From Aureobasidium sp. EXF-3400 (Eukaryota > Ascomycota > Dothideomycetes > Dothideales > Saccotheciaceae): a stretch of 64,000 nt of DNA. Numbering within the stretch: position 1 is the first letter of the stretch; each line of letters opens with the position of its first letter. Positions 1-11,032 of this stretch are shown here, in pieces. Where the stretch lies: assembly GCA_024195585.1 (NCBI GenBank), contig SWBL01000045.1:124001-188000 (forward strand), written 5' to 3'. Position numbers and translations under genes: made by a program. Under the pieces are notes generated by a model. The model had not been told where the DNA came from, ran no database searches, and was given only the letters and a program-made list of their open reading frames with translations.

Positions 1-910
1 GACACGCCGGCAAGCTTGTAGTTGGCACTATGGGAGAGACCAAAGTCCCTGTTGTCTTGTTGGTAGGCAGAGCACAGTAAGTAAACGTATAACAATTGCG
101 TAATGGGATATGATGTGCTCATTCGTGTCTTTCTATCAAGTTTCTATGAAGGTCACACCATGGAACTCGTTACTTTTGCAACAAGAGTCTGCAAGGTGCT
201 TGGTGTCGAAACCATGATCGGTACGTCTTTCATCATCGATCTCGATGAGATACTGACGATGATACAGTGACCAACGCTGCTGGTGGACTGAACCCAAACT
301 ACAGCGTGGGCGACATTGTCTGCCTCAATGATCATCTGAATATGGCTGGCCTGGTTGGATTCCACCCTCTTCGTGGACCCAACGCTGACGACTTTGGTGT
401 ACGTTTCCCTCCTCTATCTGATGCATATGACCTCGGTCTGCGCCAAAAGGCACACCAGACATGGCAGAAAGTACGTCCAGCCGATGGCAAGCGCAAATTG
501 CACGAAGGTGTGTATGCTTTTGTTGCCGGTCCAACATACGAGACAAGAGCCGAGTGTCGTATGTTGCATCAGCTAGGTGCTGATGTGGTGGGTATGTCGA
601 CCGTGCCTGAAATCATTGTGGCCAGACATAGTGGCATCAGGATTCTGGCTTTCAGTCTGGTGACTAACAAAGCCGTGCTGCAATCCGTACCTCGTGGTGA
701 TGATACGGCATTGAGCTCCATGTCACCACAAGAGCTTGTGGACCACTTGGGCAAGGGTAAAGCAAACCATGAGGAAGTGATCGAGGCTGGAAGGGAAGCC
801 GCGAAGGATATGCAGGTGCGTGTGACAGACGGCGATGGCGTTGTGTGTAAAGAGATGTGTCGACTGACCGGATACAGACACTGGTGTATAGCATTGTGTC
901 GGATCTGTAG
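1..910 (+). CDS. Purine nucleoside phosphorylase, 5'-truncated by the window edge
   Basis: The family phosphorolyses inosine and guanosine to base plus ribose-1-phosphate in the cytosolic purine salvage pathway. Coding exons are 3-76, 141-220, 268-815 and 878-910, with introns of 64, 47 and 62 nt, all GT..AG. Joining them restores the PNP motif GRAHFYEGH across the first junction, then VTNAAGGLNPNYSVGD, VAGPTYETRAE and GADVVGMSTVPE, which carry the phosphate, purine and ribose contacts of the trimeric (PNP/MTAP) family. The last exon adds TLVYSIVSDL and a stop. Only the N-terminal portion, before the HAGKL segment, is missing. The reading frame stays open past 815 to 1388, but the splice at 816 explains the family-typical C-terminus better. 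The gene converges on the FCF2 gene with 10 bp between the two stop codons. Family assignment is firm; the exact last intron is inferred. Confidence 0.93.
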
Positions 911-920
911 AGACGACGGC

Positions 921-1840
921 TCATCTCTTCTTGGGGTCGAAAGAGCGCTTGGCTTGCAGAGCCTTGTAGTACGACTTCTTTCCGCTTGTCTTGGAACCCT
1001 GGATGTCGCTGTACTTTCTCTTGAAACGGCCAGTATCTTTCTCGCTGGACAGGACTTCGTCGACAAAGGTCTTCTTGCGATCCTTGTTGTTGAGTCTGCC
1101 GGAGAAGTACTCGGTGGGACCCTCGACGATGGTGCCGACGTGAGAGTATGGCGGAGGTGCCATCTTGCCATTCTCCTTCTTGTAATGTCTATGCGGATCA
1201 AGCACGTTACGCATCTTCAGGAGCTGGAGATCTCTCTTCAACTCAGGAGTGAGGTCGGTACGGGGCATGTTGTACCACTGTTCGCCAGAAGTGGCTTTCT
1301 TAGACTAGAGAATCGAAGCACGTTAGCAAAGATCTTCTCTGATGTGGATGTTCAAAACGTGTGTTTGTGTGAATGTGCCTCAGAGTAACTATGAATAAAA
1401 AAGCTTCAGTTTGTGCAGAGGGGCACCAAGACGGTGCCCTGATTCCGCGTCAGGGAAAAATTGGGATAATTTTCCTCATAGGCAAGGGGGTGTGAAAGAA
1501 GAGAAATATTAGAACGTACCTCAAGTGTCTTCTTCTTGAAGGCAACAGGGTCCTCGACCTTGCGGATTTGGTTTGACAACTTGCGGTCCTGCTCAGACAA
1601 CAAGCGCGAACGGTCGACAGTTGCGACATCTCCTGCATTCGAGACATAAGGCTGAACCATCTCTCCAGTGTTGAGCTTGGGGAAGTTGAACTGGTTGGCC
1701 TTGTCTTTGTCGTCCTCGTCGAAAAGCGCAACACTGGCCTTCTCCTGTCGGCGCTTGGCCGCCTGAGCGAGCATTTCCTGCATCTGCTCATCGCTCAAGT
1801 CTTCCTCATGCTGAGGTGCGAATGAGATTACGTCCGCCAT
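921..1840 (-). CDS. FCF2: rRNA-processing protein Fcf2
   Basis: Fcf2 is a nucleolar small-subunit processome factor needed for early pre-18S rRNA cleavages. Exon 1 (1520-1840) starts at ATG 1840 and encodes an acidic N-terminus (MADVISFAPQHEEDLSDEQM). The 5' splice site is GTACGT at 1519, and exon 2 spans 921 to about 1304. Joining gives KKTLESKKATSGEQWYNMPRT, followed by the Fcf2 signature: LTPELKRDLQLLKMRNVLDP, HRHYKKE, YSHVGTIVEGPTEYFSGRL and KDRKKTFVDEVL. The basic tail ends in RSFDPKKR. The product is about 235 aa, normal for the family. The intron (about 215 nt) is long for this window; its 3' end could be 6 nt further in (AG at 1299-1300), which would drop two residues. Confidence 0.93.
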
Positions 1841-2299
1841 GTTTGGATGGCGTCCAAGTAAAGAAGAAGAAAGGTCTAAAAGCGTCGCGAGCCGGAAACT
1901 TTTTTAAACTTGGGCTTTGCGCGTCTGTGCGCCATGCCAAGCCTACGTCCATCTCCCTCGACGCTTCCTTTGGTGTGCACCACTTTCATTGTTTTCACGC
2001 ATTGTATTGGAACTGGCTTTGTTGACATTCGTCACTGTTCCATCTCATCAGAATCCTCGAATTGGAGAGCGTGTCAGCCTGACAAACTCCGAAAGTCAAC
2101 CAGCACATCACACATCACTCTTGGATCCTGTTATCATAAGCGACCAAAGCCGTATCTCCAGTCAATGGCATTAAAATCACAAGTCTCACTCCTAGGGAAT
2201 GTTTGAAACTGTTGACTCGCAACAGGGCTTTTCGATTTTCTACAATAAAAATACAGCCAATCTATACTTACCTTGACAATCAAGCTATCCAGGAACATT
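1841..2299. other. Intergenic: FCF2 upstream region and amidoligase 1 downstream region
   Basis: About 460 bp between the FCF2 start and the end of the next minus-strand gene. It must hold the FCF2 promoter. I see no convincing coding or RNA gene here. Confidence 0.6.
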
Positions 2300-4522
2300 C
2301 TACTCCTTCTTACCCTTCTTGTTCAAATATCTCTGAGCACTGGCTTTCTCCGTCACACAAGATTTGAGCACATGGAGCTGTTTGGTACCCTCGACGGCAC
2401 GTGCAATCATGTTTACAACTTCGTCTTGGGTGTCGGCAGCAGCCAGATTGGTGATCATGGCCGGATTCAACAAAGCTTCGTGGATTCTGGCGACTGTGTC
2501 AGTCTTCAGCTCGTCGAAAGCGGCCATATTGGGAGATGTAGGCGAAGGCAGTGCAGGCATGCTGATGACGGTCTGCTCAAGGTGAGTGAGATGCTGGCCG
2601 GGAATCTGGTTGTAGGCACCAGCCAAGGCAGGATGAATGCCGTAGAAACCATCCAAATCGTCGTACTCGAGTTCCTCGACAGGAGCTTTGGGAGGTCGGA
2701 TCGTTCTATCAGAATCATCGGAGCCGTCAGAATCGTCATCCGAGTCGGACTCTGACTCTCCATCATCTGCACCTGCACCTGCAGCCACAGACTCGGAGTC
2801 AGAAGCACTATCGGTCTTGACATCGCCATCAGGGAAAGCATCAGGAGAAGCGTCAGAGCCATCAACAGAGTCTTTGGAAGTCAGGTCAAGCTTGCGCTCA
2901 ACACGGTAGTAGTCCTTCAGGAACGTTGTCCAGGCCTTCTGACCGTCCTCACTGAGGTGTAGGCACTTGGCTTCGGGTCTGGAGAAGATTTCAGGCTGAG
3001 GCTGAGCCTTCAGGAAACTGGTGGGCAACTGACCATACCTACCGGACTCGAGCTTCCATCGAATTTTTTCATCAACGCTCTCGCGGGAGAAGTCCTTGCG
3101 GCGCTTCTCTTCGGTGATACGGTTCAGGTTCTCCAACTTGTCGGTGAAAGTCAAAGAGGGGGAGGTGTAGTTGTCACAACGCCACTGAGCGTAGCCATCA
3201 CCCAAGACCACGCCATAATGTCGGACAGTCGAGTCACTGGCACCCACATCACGAGCAAGGCGGCAGATGTTGTAGTTGACGTCTCTCCAAGACTCCTCGA
3301 GGTAGGAGAAAACTTTTTCTTGTGGGGTGGACTCAACCCAGTGAGACAGACTAGTCAAGAGATCGAGCCAAGCGCTGATCTCTGCGAAGTCAAGACTTCC
3401 AGCATGAGTGCGGACCTCAGCTGTGGGAGGTCCACTTTTATTGTTTTCGCCCAAACCTCTCAAGCTCAGAGCAGTGTACTTGTCAGTGTAGAACATGTTC
3501 TTGAGCTGCTGGATACTGGAGGTTCCCTTAATGATGTTCAACCAGTCGGGAACGTTGAAGCTAGAAAGATATTGCTCGACGGACTTGGCAGTCTCGGCCG
3601 AAAGAGCGACAGAGCCAGCGGTAGCAGCTGCGACGGTCGGACTAGTAGTCAAGGCTCTGTGAGGGTCGGTCTGTGTTGCTGTGTGGTAGATCTGGCTGTG
3701 AACGCACTGGAACATGACATTGGAGATTGCTGGACACCACTGGTTGTGGAAGTCCTCTTCTTGGACGACACCAGGCTTGTACAAGGCGTGAAAACCCTCA
3801 ACGTTGATACCAGGAAGAGGATTGAACTGTTTGAGACTCCACAAACCAGGCAGACGCATTGTAACCGGTCCACTGATGCGATCAGCAGTCAGAAGCTGGT
3901 CGAACGAACGCTCAATTGCTGTCATGGTACCCAGAAGACCCTGGGCGACCTCGAATGGAAGACCTTTGTCGCCATGTCCGAGATGAACATGGAAACCAGT
4001 AGTCTCGTTGACAAATGCACTGAATCCAGCTCCAGCGAAAGCTTCATGAAGAAGATCGAGGAAAGCCTTGAACTCGACACGCCAACTCCACTCCAAAGGC
4101 TTTTTAGTACAAGGGTAGATCTGTCCAGTCGGGCAGCGCGAGGTTCCCTCAAACTTCTGCACACGAGAGATCAATTCCAAACCCTCGCACTCATAGCCAG
4201 CGAGTTCGCTTGTGATGTTGCCACGGTCCGTGGAATTGACAGTTGTATCAGTGGTAAGTACCCAGCGGTCATATTGTTCGCTGTCCTCATCGCCGTTCAT
4301 AGGCAAGTAGAACATGTGCTCCTTTTCCTTACAACCAGGCTGGTTGCAAGGAACTCTGACGCGGGTATTCATGAGGTAGCTGCAGAGGTATTGCTGTGCA
4401 GAACTGTACTGCATGATGATCTTCTTCGGAACTATAGCGACGAATTCGAGCTCGGCACCAAAGGTAAGTGCTGAGTTGGCACGCTGACCAGCAGCGGCAA
4501 TGTTGTTGTTAATATCAGACAT
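2300..4522 (-). CDS. Putative amidoligase (Amidoligase_2 family), copy 1
   Basis: This is an intronless 740-aa protein starting at ATG 4522. The family is a predicted COOH-NH2 ligase (glutamine-synthetase-like fold) that would form amide bonds using ATP; its fungal substrate is not known to me. Visible signatures are LTFGAELEF (residues 19-27, ExE metal site), GFHVHLG (H178, H180) and EVRTHAGSLD (R371). The motif KLESGRYGQLP follows, and is shared almost exactly with the neighbouring copy 2. The last third contains a long acidic Ser/Asp/Glu tract (about residues 590-640) and a lysine-rich C-terminus, both probably disordered. It lies head-to-tail with copy 2, which points to local duplication followed by divergence. 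The catalytic activity is a family prediction, not shown. Confidence 0.85.
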   Translation of the reverse strand: MSDINNNIAAAGQRANSALTFGAELEFVAIVPKKIIMQYSSAQQYLCSYLMNTRVRVPCNQPGCKEKEHMFYLPMNGDEDSEQYDRWVLTTDTTVNSTDRGNITSELAGYECEGLELISRVQKFEGTSRCPTGQIYPCTKKPLEWSWRVEFKAFLDLLHEAFAGAGFSAFVNETTGFHVHLGHGDKGLPFEVAQGLLGTMTAIERSFDQLLTADRISGPVTMRLPGLWSLKQFNPLPGINVEGFHALYKPGVVQEEDFHNQWCPAISNVMFQCVHSQIYHTATQTDPHRALTTSPTVAAATAGSVALSAETAKSVEQYLSSFNVPDWLNIIKGTSSIQQLKNMFYTDKYTALSLRGLGENNKSGPPTAEVRTHAGSLDFAEISAWLDLLTSLSHWVESTPQEKVFSYLEESWRDVNYNICRLARDVGASDSTVRHYGVVLGDGYAQWRCDNYTSPSLTFTDKLENLNRITEEKRRKDFSRESVDEKIRWKLESGRYGQLPTSFLKAQPQPEIFSRPEAKCLHLSEDGQKAWTTFLKDYYRVERKLDLTSKDSVDGSDASPDAFPDGDVKTDSASDSESVAAGAGADDGESESDSDDDSDGSDDSDRTIRPPKAPVEELEYDDLDGFYGIHPALAGAYNQIPGQHLTHLEQTVISMPALPSPTSPNMAAFDELKTDTVARIHEALLNPAMITNLAAADTQDEVVNMIARAVEGTKQLHVLKSCVTEKASAQRYLNKKGKKE

Positions 4523-5879
4523 AGTTGTTAAAGAAAGCCGGGTAGATGATGTCGTCTAAGTCTTTCTCGGTCGTCGTTTTGCTATCGGATGTTTCTAAAC
4601 TCCTTACCTCCATAGTGGAAGCACCATTTATATGTCTCTATGGTGGACTCGAGACTGGAACAAAGCTCTTTGTATCAAGGGACAAGGAGAACTCGAAAGG
4701 CAATTTACGAGCACAATGGTGCTTGTATGCCGACACGCTTCTGAGGCGTTGAATCAAAGAGGCTTAAAGAAAGTGTCAAAGGGGATTTGAGATGAAGGTC
4801 GGCGTTACGTGTAGAAGGCTTCGCTAATGAGATTCACAGACAAAGGCCACATTTGCTCCATACATCATTGTCCAATGTTCCTACCTAACTACCTGCCTAG
4901 GATAGGTGAATATTCTGATCGTAAACCTAAGGACAACACACGGCTGCTTAACGAAACACTAAAAGCCGATATGTTTGAGCCAAATACAGTCATGGCGAGC
5001 TCTTGACTCGACATTCTTAACATATCGTGATTTCCACACAAAACAAAGAAAACAGTTTGACTTTGCCAGAACAAAGCAGCACGTCCTGCAAAGTCCACTC
5101 CCTCATCACTATACAGCATATACAGCAGATTACCTTCGAACGGAGTGAACCTCAGGAGCACTGATCGCTCAGTATAAAATCAGAGTTTGCCTGCTAGATC
5201 GCTTTCACCATCCTACGCCACCGTCCAAGGCATCAACTGCCTCTATCAGCAGAGGACGAAGTCGTCCCTGCTGTTGCAATGGGATCAGAGTGGAGCCCTG
5301 TCGGGGCAAACTTCATGCGCCCGTTTGACATCGTCAAACGCCAGAAGAACGCCACTACCAGGTCGACGACCGTAATAATTCACGTCGCTGATCGTGTGTG
5401 CTCGCGTCGTGGGCAAATCGGCCTATGTGCATCTCTTCTGTGTTTGTAATGTAAATGGTACGTAAGTGAACGGAAGAATTGCATTGTTTGATGTTTTTTC
5501 TGTTGCTCCGAGGACAATGACCTATTTGATGTGTTGCTATCACAATGCATGATTATCTCGAAAATCGAGATGTGTCCGCTGAGAGCCCCGTAATTCATTG
5601 CTCTCAGCGGATACGACTCCCTTTCGGTAAGTATTGTGCATTTTGATGGTCACCATATCGGTGTATGCCATTGTTTGGAAATGCCCTGGTAACTTTTCTC
5701 AAAGGGGAAGGGGCTAAAATCATGACTTGCAGCACAGCAGGAAACTATGTTGTACCTGCTTTCCCATGAGGGAACTCAGTGCACTAAGATTGAAAGAGGC
5801 AGGTACCTGCCACAAGGTCAGATATAATAGTGTATCTCCGTGCAACACGTTTGATATCCACACTATATACTGAATCACA
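4523..5879. other. Intergenic between the two amidoligase genes
   Basis: A 1.36-kb stretch with short ORFs only. One reading frame near 5203-5440 (+), with in-frame ATG at 5279 (MGSEWSPVGANFMRPF...), has coding-like composition. It lacks an obvious gene structure or family and may be a gene remnant or chance. The promoter of copy 1 should lie at the left end. Confidence 0.5.
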
Positions 5880-7760
5880 TCATGATATTCTTACACCCTC
5901 AAAATCATCCCTAAGATCGACTATTTCTAAGGGGTTAAAAGCCGGGTGCCCCGGAAACTCGACAGAACATTCTTCTAAAGCCCTTTTCAGATACTCTTCT
6001 TGACTTGCATCAACGTTCAAAGCACCTACTGCATATACATGCGTAGAGGCTTCAGGGACATGTACTTGGAGATAGCTCAGGGGAAACTGTCCATATCTCC
6101 CTGACTCCAACTTCTGTTGCTGACGCTGACGAACAGCAGAAATAGAAGAGGAGACCAGGCGATTGCTCTCAATATTGAGAGTCAGAGGATATAGATGATC
6201 CTCAGGGTTAAAGACCCCAGTGGTATACTTCTTATACCTCCTTTCCGCATACTCACCACTGTACAGTACATCATCATAATGCTGAATTGTATCAGCAGAA
6301 CAGTCGATATATCGACATAAATCCACTAAGGAGTACTTTGGATCCGCACACTTCTCCCTACAGTACGCGAACCAAGTCTGCAACCCCTGAGTCTCTATAC
6401 ACTGCATCAGAGACCCCAATAGATCAATCCAAGAGGATATTTCCATGGGGCAGAGACTTCCAAAGTGCATGCGGATCTCTATGGTGTTTTTTGTGATGTC
6501 TGGGATGGGGAGAGACCAATGTTCGAGGTTTAGGGAGGTCTTGTGGGGAGTTCCTATGTTTTTGACATCGTCGATTGTTTCTAAGGAGCGGATGTGGGAT
6601 ATATAGCCAGGGATATTGTGGGAGAGTAGGAGACTGTGGATGTTGAGCGCGACTTTGGCAGGGTCAGTGGGGACGCGGGAGAGGAGGAGGGGAGTGTACC
6701 AGGAGGGTTCGTCGTCAGGTTGTTGGTCTTTTGATTGGGGCCAAAAGGAGGATACTGTGGGAGCCCATTCTTCGTGTGGTTCTTGACCTCGTGCTTCTTG
6801 TGCTGAGTCTTCTGTTGCTTGACTCCAAGACTCTTGTGTTGGGGCCTCTGTTGTTTCCTGCAGCCATTCAAAGGACTGTATCTTTTCCCACTCTTCGGTA
6901 TCTGATACCACATCCCAAGATGGCTTCTCCTGAGTATCGAGCTCGTCCGGAGCAAGCCAATCCGTAGCAGCGCTTTCTACCAACTGCTCCATTATAAGAC
7001 GATCAGTGCATCCAGCCATAGCATCAGTAGCGGACTCCAGATACGGATGCGTGAATTCCATAGCATGATCCTTAGGCATACCATAAAGTGGTTGCTTTAC
7101 ACCCCCCAAAATACGACTCACAGGCATAATGGAGTCAAAGCAACGCTCAAAAGCCGTAAAACCACCTAACATGCCTTTAACAGTATCGATAGGGATGCCA
7201 AACCTTCCATTGCCGAAATGGATGTGTATGCCAGTTGATTTGTTAACTAACATACGATAACCAGGTTCTGCGAAGCCTGTACGCAAGACATCTAGGAAAC
7301 TTTGTAACTCATCTCTCCAGGACCAAGAAAATAGCACTCCAGTACAGGGATATATTTGTCCACGGGGGCATGGTGTAGGTTGATCTAAGTTCAGCACTCT
7401 TGACACCAATAAAACTTGGGCGATATTGGTGTAATCAGCCACAGACAAGTAAGTCTGATACTCGTCATCGGCGAGAGAGATACTAACATCAGTCTGGACT
7501 TCCCAAGCCGAGAATGTCGAATATGTGGGTGCTTTTCCATTAGCGACTTTTTCGTCGACTGGTAAGTACCATTTGTGTGAGCCTTGCTTGCATTTGTTCT
7601 TGCATGGCAGAGAAATTTCCTGTTGAAGCAATTTGCTTGCGTATTCAGTAGCGACCATAGAGATAGTTTTGGGTGTCAAGCCAATAAATTCGATCTCGAG
7701 ACCGAATGTGCGGCGCTTGAGGACTGAGATTTGACAAGTAGTGTGGTTGATGTTTTCCAT
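5880..7760 (-). CDS. Putative amidoligase (Amidoligase_2 family), copy 2
   Basis: This 626-aa protein starts at ATG 7760 (MENINHTTCQ...). Upstream codons are open but lack family similarity, so this start aligns best with copy 1. The core matches copy 1: TFGLEIEF (E22, E24), GIHIHFG (H179, H181), EIRMHFGSL (R430) and KLESGRYGQFP. Relative to copy 1 it lacks the acidic C-terminal tract and carries an inserted, probably disordered stretch rich in Trp, Gln and Glu (about residues 270-345). Identity to copy 1 outside the motifs looks low, so the duplication is old or selection has been relaxed. It is intronless like copy 1. Substrate unknown. Confidence 0.83.
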   Translation of the reverse strand: MENINHTTCQISVLKRRTFGLEIEFIGLTPKTISMVATEYASKLLQQEISLPCKNKCKQGSHKWYLPVDEKVANGKAPTYSTFSAWEVQTDVSISLADDEYQTYLSVADYTNIAQVLLVSRVLNLDQPTPCPRGQIYPCTGVLFSWSWRDELQSFLDVLRTGFAEPGYRMLVNKSTGIHIHFGNGRFGIPIDTVKGMLGGFTAFERCFDSIMPVSRILGGVKQPLYGMPKDHAMEFTHPYLESATDAMAGCTDRLIMEQLVESAATDWLAPDELDTQEKPSWDVVSDTEEWEKIQSFEWLQETTEAPTQESWSQATEDSAQEARGQEPHEEWAPTVSSFWPQSKDQQPDDEPSWYTPLLLSRVPTDPAKVALNIHSLLLSHNIPGYISHIRSLETIDDVKNIGTPHKTSLNLEHWSLPIPDITKNTIEIRMHFGSLCPMEISSWIDLLGSLMQCIETQGLQTWFAYCREKCADPKYSLVDLCRYIDCSADTIQHYDDVLYSGEYAERRYKKYTTGVFNPEDHLYPLTLNIESNRLVSSSISAVRQRQQQKLESGRYGQFPLSYLQVHVPEASTHVYAVGALNVDASQEEYLKRALEECSVEFPGHPAFNPLEIVDLRDDFEGVRIS

Positions 7761-8651
7761 GGTTGATATGGCTAGGGATATGATTTGGGTTATAATTCTA
7801 CAATGTCTTTTGGTGAGATTTGGATCAAAAGAAAGAAAGAAAGATGATGCTGGTAAGATGCAAGATAATATAGGCATTGTATGACTCAAAAATATAAGTT
7901 TTGCTATGTTGAGCAAGTTTTGAAGCAGCAAAGCCACCATGACATAAAGCCACGCGAGTTGCAATATAACATAGAAGAATATGGAGAATTGCGGCTCTGG
8001 GGAATTGACTTGCGTTTCTCCGGACTTATGATTTGTTTGCGTCGACGTTCTGCATTGCGATGGCGCGTTGTATACTGGTAACTCTCGATTGAGATGACCC
8101 TTCTCATGGTCGCCCCTTATGTCCGTCGTTGGCTATAGACGTATGGCTGTAACCAGGCATCAGTACCTTTTTTCCCGGTCATGATACAAAACACCAACCT
8201 ACCGTATTCCCTCGATGCACAAAGGGAGGAGGAGCACCGACCATGGCCGGACGAAGACGGGTCCCCTTATGATAGAAGTCCGCAGGACCTCCCTGTTGTA
8301 TATCTCGTCAGAAAGCTCGTTCTGATACAAGGAGCGAAAGCAGAGATCTTACAATACCCAGACGAGATGACGTCTCATCGTCGTGGTTGCTGGGACTCGA
8401 ACAGAGAAGAAAGGAAAGGAGCTTGCCCATCAGGATCTTGAGTTTTGGTGGCATCTTTGTGATGTGATACAGCATTTTGTTTCGGTTGAATTGAGATGGA
8501 GGTGGAAGTGTCTTGTTGACGGACATTGTGAATTGTGTAATACGCGTACGTCCTATGAGACGCTTCATCGTGTGGCTACTACCCAGCTGTGATGAGATCT
8601 CAATTCAGCAAGGAAGAGAGAGAGAGCGCGGCAGTTCCAGTGAGACTCTTT
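7761..8651. other. Intergenic: amidoligase 2 upstream region and RCM1 downstream region
   Basis: About 890 bp without a convincing gene. It contains the promoter side of amidoligase copy 2. A tRNA-like T-loop on the minus strand near 8395 was examined and rejected. Confidence 0.5.
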
Positions 8652-10425
8652 CTAATCGTCAAAACCATCCCACTCCTCATCATCTCCTCCATCGTTTTCT
8701 TCTTCTCCTTTTCCACCTCCGATTGCCTCGTCCTCAACCATAGTTTCAGCTGGATCTGCATCGGGATCTCTGACGAATCCAGCGACGAAGAAGCCCATGG
8801 TACCCTCATCGGTACCTCTCTCGCAACGAATGCAGGCATCCGCAAGAACCTTCGCATCGACCAAGCTTTCTTTGCCCTGAAGCGCTTTTTTGGATGCCTC
8901 AGGATCACCTCTTCGTGCCCATTTCTTCATACCCTCAACTTGATCCTCACGTCTCATTATCTTCCAACCACGTTCCCTGGCAATCTTCGAAGACAGAGCT
9001 CTAACGACAACCTGCTCATTCTCCTCGGCGTGTATTGAGCATGTCGAGTAGGTGACTTTGGTGGCTGCTGGGAAGGCGAAAGCGTGGAGCACGATTTTGA
9101 TTTGAAATCCAGCAAGGTTGTCCAATCTTGTCTTCAGCTTTTCTTCGTCGTTCTCGAGCTCGGCTGCTTGTGGAGTTTCTTCGCTGAGCTCATCGGTGGT
9201 TTCGCTTGCGACTGGGACTGGGACCTCGACAGCCGCGGTAGCCTTTCTCTTGCGCTTCTTGCTCGAAGGTGCGGGAACAGTGGAAGGCAGAGACGGTAGA
9301 TGCAAGACTGCAGTGTCGTCACGACCAATGATACCGCTTCCTGAACAACTGGGATCAAGTAGGAGAGCACCAACGTCGGCAAATTCTTGAGAGCGAGGGT
9401 CCAATTTTGTGAAATCTTGAGAAGCCTTGACAGAGATGATCTTGCCAGCACCAGCCAATTTGACCATCTTCTCCAGGGTTTGGGCCCTGATAGGGTTGCG
9501 CTCACAGGCGGTGACAGAGGCTTTCAGGCCGTACGACTTTTGGGACGACAGAATTGCGGCGAGATGGGTAGTCTTGTTGCCCGGCGCTGCACATGCATCT
9601 ATCACTTGGCCATCCCTAGGTTGAGGGTCCAGGAGATAGGCAGGGAAGCAAGAGGCTTTATCCTGGAAGATGATTTCGCCCGCATGATACGCAGCATGCT
9701 TCGAAAGGTCAATTCCAGGATGAATCGCAACAAGGCTTGGAATATGTTCATCCAAGTAGAGACCTTTAGGGGTAGTGCTGAGCTCTTTAAGCGATGAGAC
9801 TTTGGTGAAGTCGGCGAAGAAAGTGCTTTGTGCCTTTTCCAGAGACGTCCTCACGGCGTTGACACGCACCCATCGAGGATGGAATGCTTTGGTGCCATTT
9901 GCAGCAGCTTCTGCACTCTCATCTGCTGCTGCAGCATTGATGTGAATACGGAAGGCATCCAAGGTAGCAAATCTGCCCTTGATACGACACTTGGTAAATT
10001 CAGCATTTAATCTAGCCTTGTGACGAGAGATGGCCAGATTCAGAGGATGCGATTTGGGAGCAGCGACTCCCTTCTTGGCTAGGATGAGATCATGGGCTAA
10101 TAGTAAGGCAAGAGTCGGGGTCAGCTAAGAATATTGTTAATGAAGTGTTCAGAGAAACTAGAAGTCTTTGTCTTCGTTTGCTGTCGAGATTGGCAAACAA
10201 TGAAAAACGTCAAGAAAGCGCTACCTTTTTCTCAAGTTTCAAGATCTCACTCTTTTCGATGACTTCTTTGAGCACTGAACTCCATTTTGTGGTTTCGGCA
10301 ACCAGAGCAAAGATGGCGCCGGGAGAACTTTTCAGGTCTTTCTTGCCAAAGATGCGATTCTTCAGTGAACCACCCTTTGCTTCCGCGTTGGCGAGAATGT
10401 CTGATGCTTCGTAGTATAATGACAT
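8652..10425 (-). CDS. RCM1: 25S rRNA (cytosine-C5)-methyltransferase (NSUN5/Rcm1 family)
   Basis: Rcm1 is a nucleolar S-adenosylmethionine-dependent enzyme that makes m5C in the large-subunit rRNA (C2278 in yeast). Exon 1 (10225-10425, 67 codons) begins at ATG 10425 with MSLYYEASDIL and the conserved ETTKWSSVLKEVIE. A 100-nt intron (10125-10224) follows. Exon 2 (8652-10124) starts LTPTLALLLAHDLILAKKG, giving 557 aa in total. Motifs of the NOP2/Sun class are DACAAPGNKTTHLA (SAM site), DPSCSGSG (motif IV cysteine) and TYSTCSIHAEENE (motif VI catalytic cysteine). Between the last two is a basic KKRKRK insert, a possible nucleolar signal. The C-terminus is acidic. The gene is divergent from the LCAT-like gene across about 0.6 kb. 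Confidence 0.93.
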
Positions 10426-11032
10426 TGTTGATGGAGTTGTCGAGGGCTAAGAATAAAATTTTATGGAGAAGGAGCGTATCGCGGCCGTATTGACTTCGGC
10501 GTATTCGAATCTCGAAACGCAGCGGATGTCTCACGGCTCACGGGACAGGTGTAATAACATTGACACTTTCCTGATGAGCGGTATGCAGGTTCTAACCAAT
10601 GGGTCTTTTGCTCCTCAAAGCTATTTCAAGCTACAATCAAGCAGCTCACACGACATACAGGTTCGGAGTTAGATATGTTTGACGGTGATTTCATCGCCAA
10701 GACATTGCTCAGCCACGACGATCTGACTTCCTCGAATGGTCTCGGACGTTTCTGTGATGGCATCCGGCCGGTTGAGTCGGGAGCAAAGCTAAAGCTGGGG
10801 CTCCCCAATTGTCATCAAGGCGCACCATGGACCTGCTCAGGCTGACTGTTGTAACTAACAACAGGCCGACACTTCCGAGCAAAGACTGACCTGATTCTTT
10901 CCTTATGTATCCATCTTTATGATCCTGTCCACCTCCTAGAGCTACCGTGCCAGCCATTCTTTGCACCTCCAGCCCCTCGGTCCATTGAGCTTCCTTTGTC
11001 CGCCCTAGCAACCAATGTATACATGAAGCAAC
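10426..11032. promoter_or_regulatory. Divergent promoter region between RCM1 and the LCAT-like gene
   Basis: A 607-bp head-to-head spacer that must serve both genes. It holds a minimal upstream ORF just before the LCAT-like start (listed separately). No other gene is seen. Confidence 0.55.
11015..11026 (+). promoter_or_regulatory. Minimal upstream ORF (3 codons plus stop)
   Basis: ATG TAT ACA TGA lies 7 nt before the main ATG at 11033. A second upstream ATG at 11023 overlaps it and runs out of frame into the main coding region. If the transcript starts upstream of 11015, both would reduce initiation at 11033. Whether they are in the mRNA cannot be seen from sequence. Confidence 0.4.

Noticed and set aside
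3218..4474. 418-codon open frame on the + strand
   Set aside because: It lies wholly antisense to amidoligase copy 1, whose motifs are clear. The + frame has no family similarity.
8380..8420. tRNA-like T-loop (GTTCGAGTCC) on the minus strand
   Set aside because: The would-be T stem (CTCTG/CCCAG) does not pair, and there is no matching 5' acceptor or D arm within tRNA distance.
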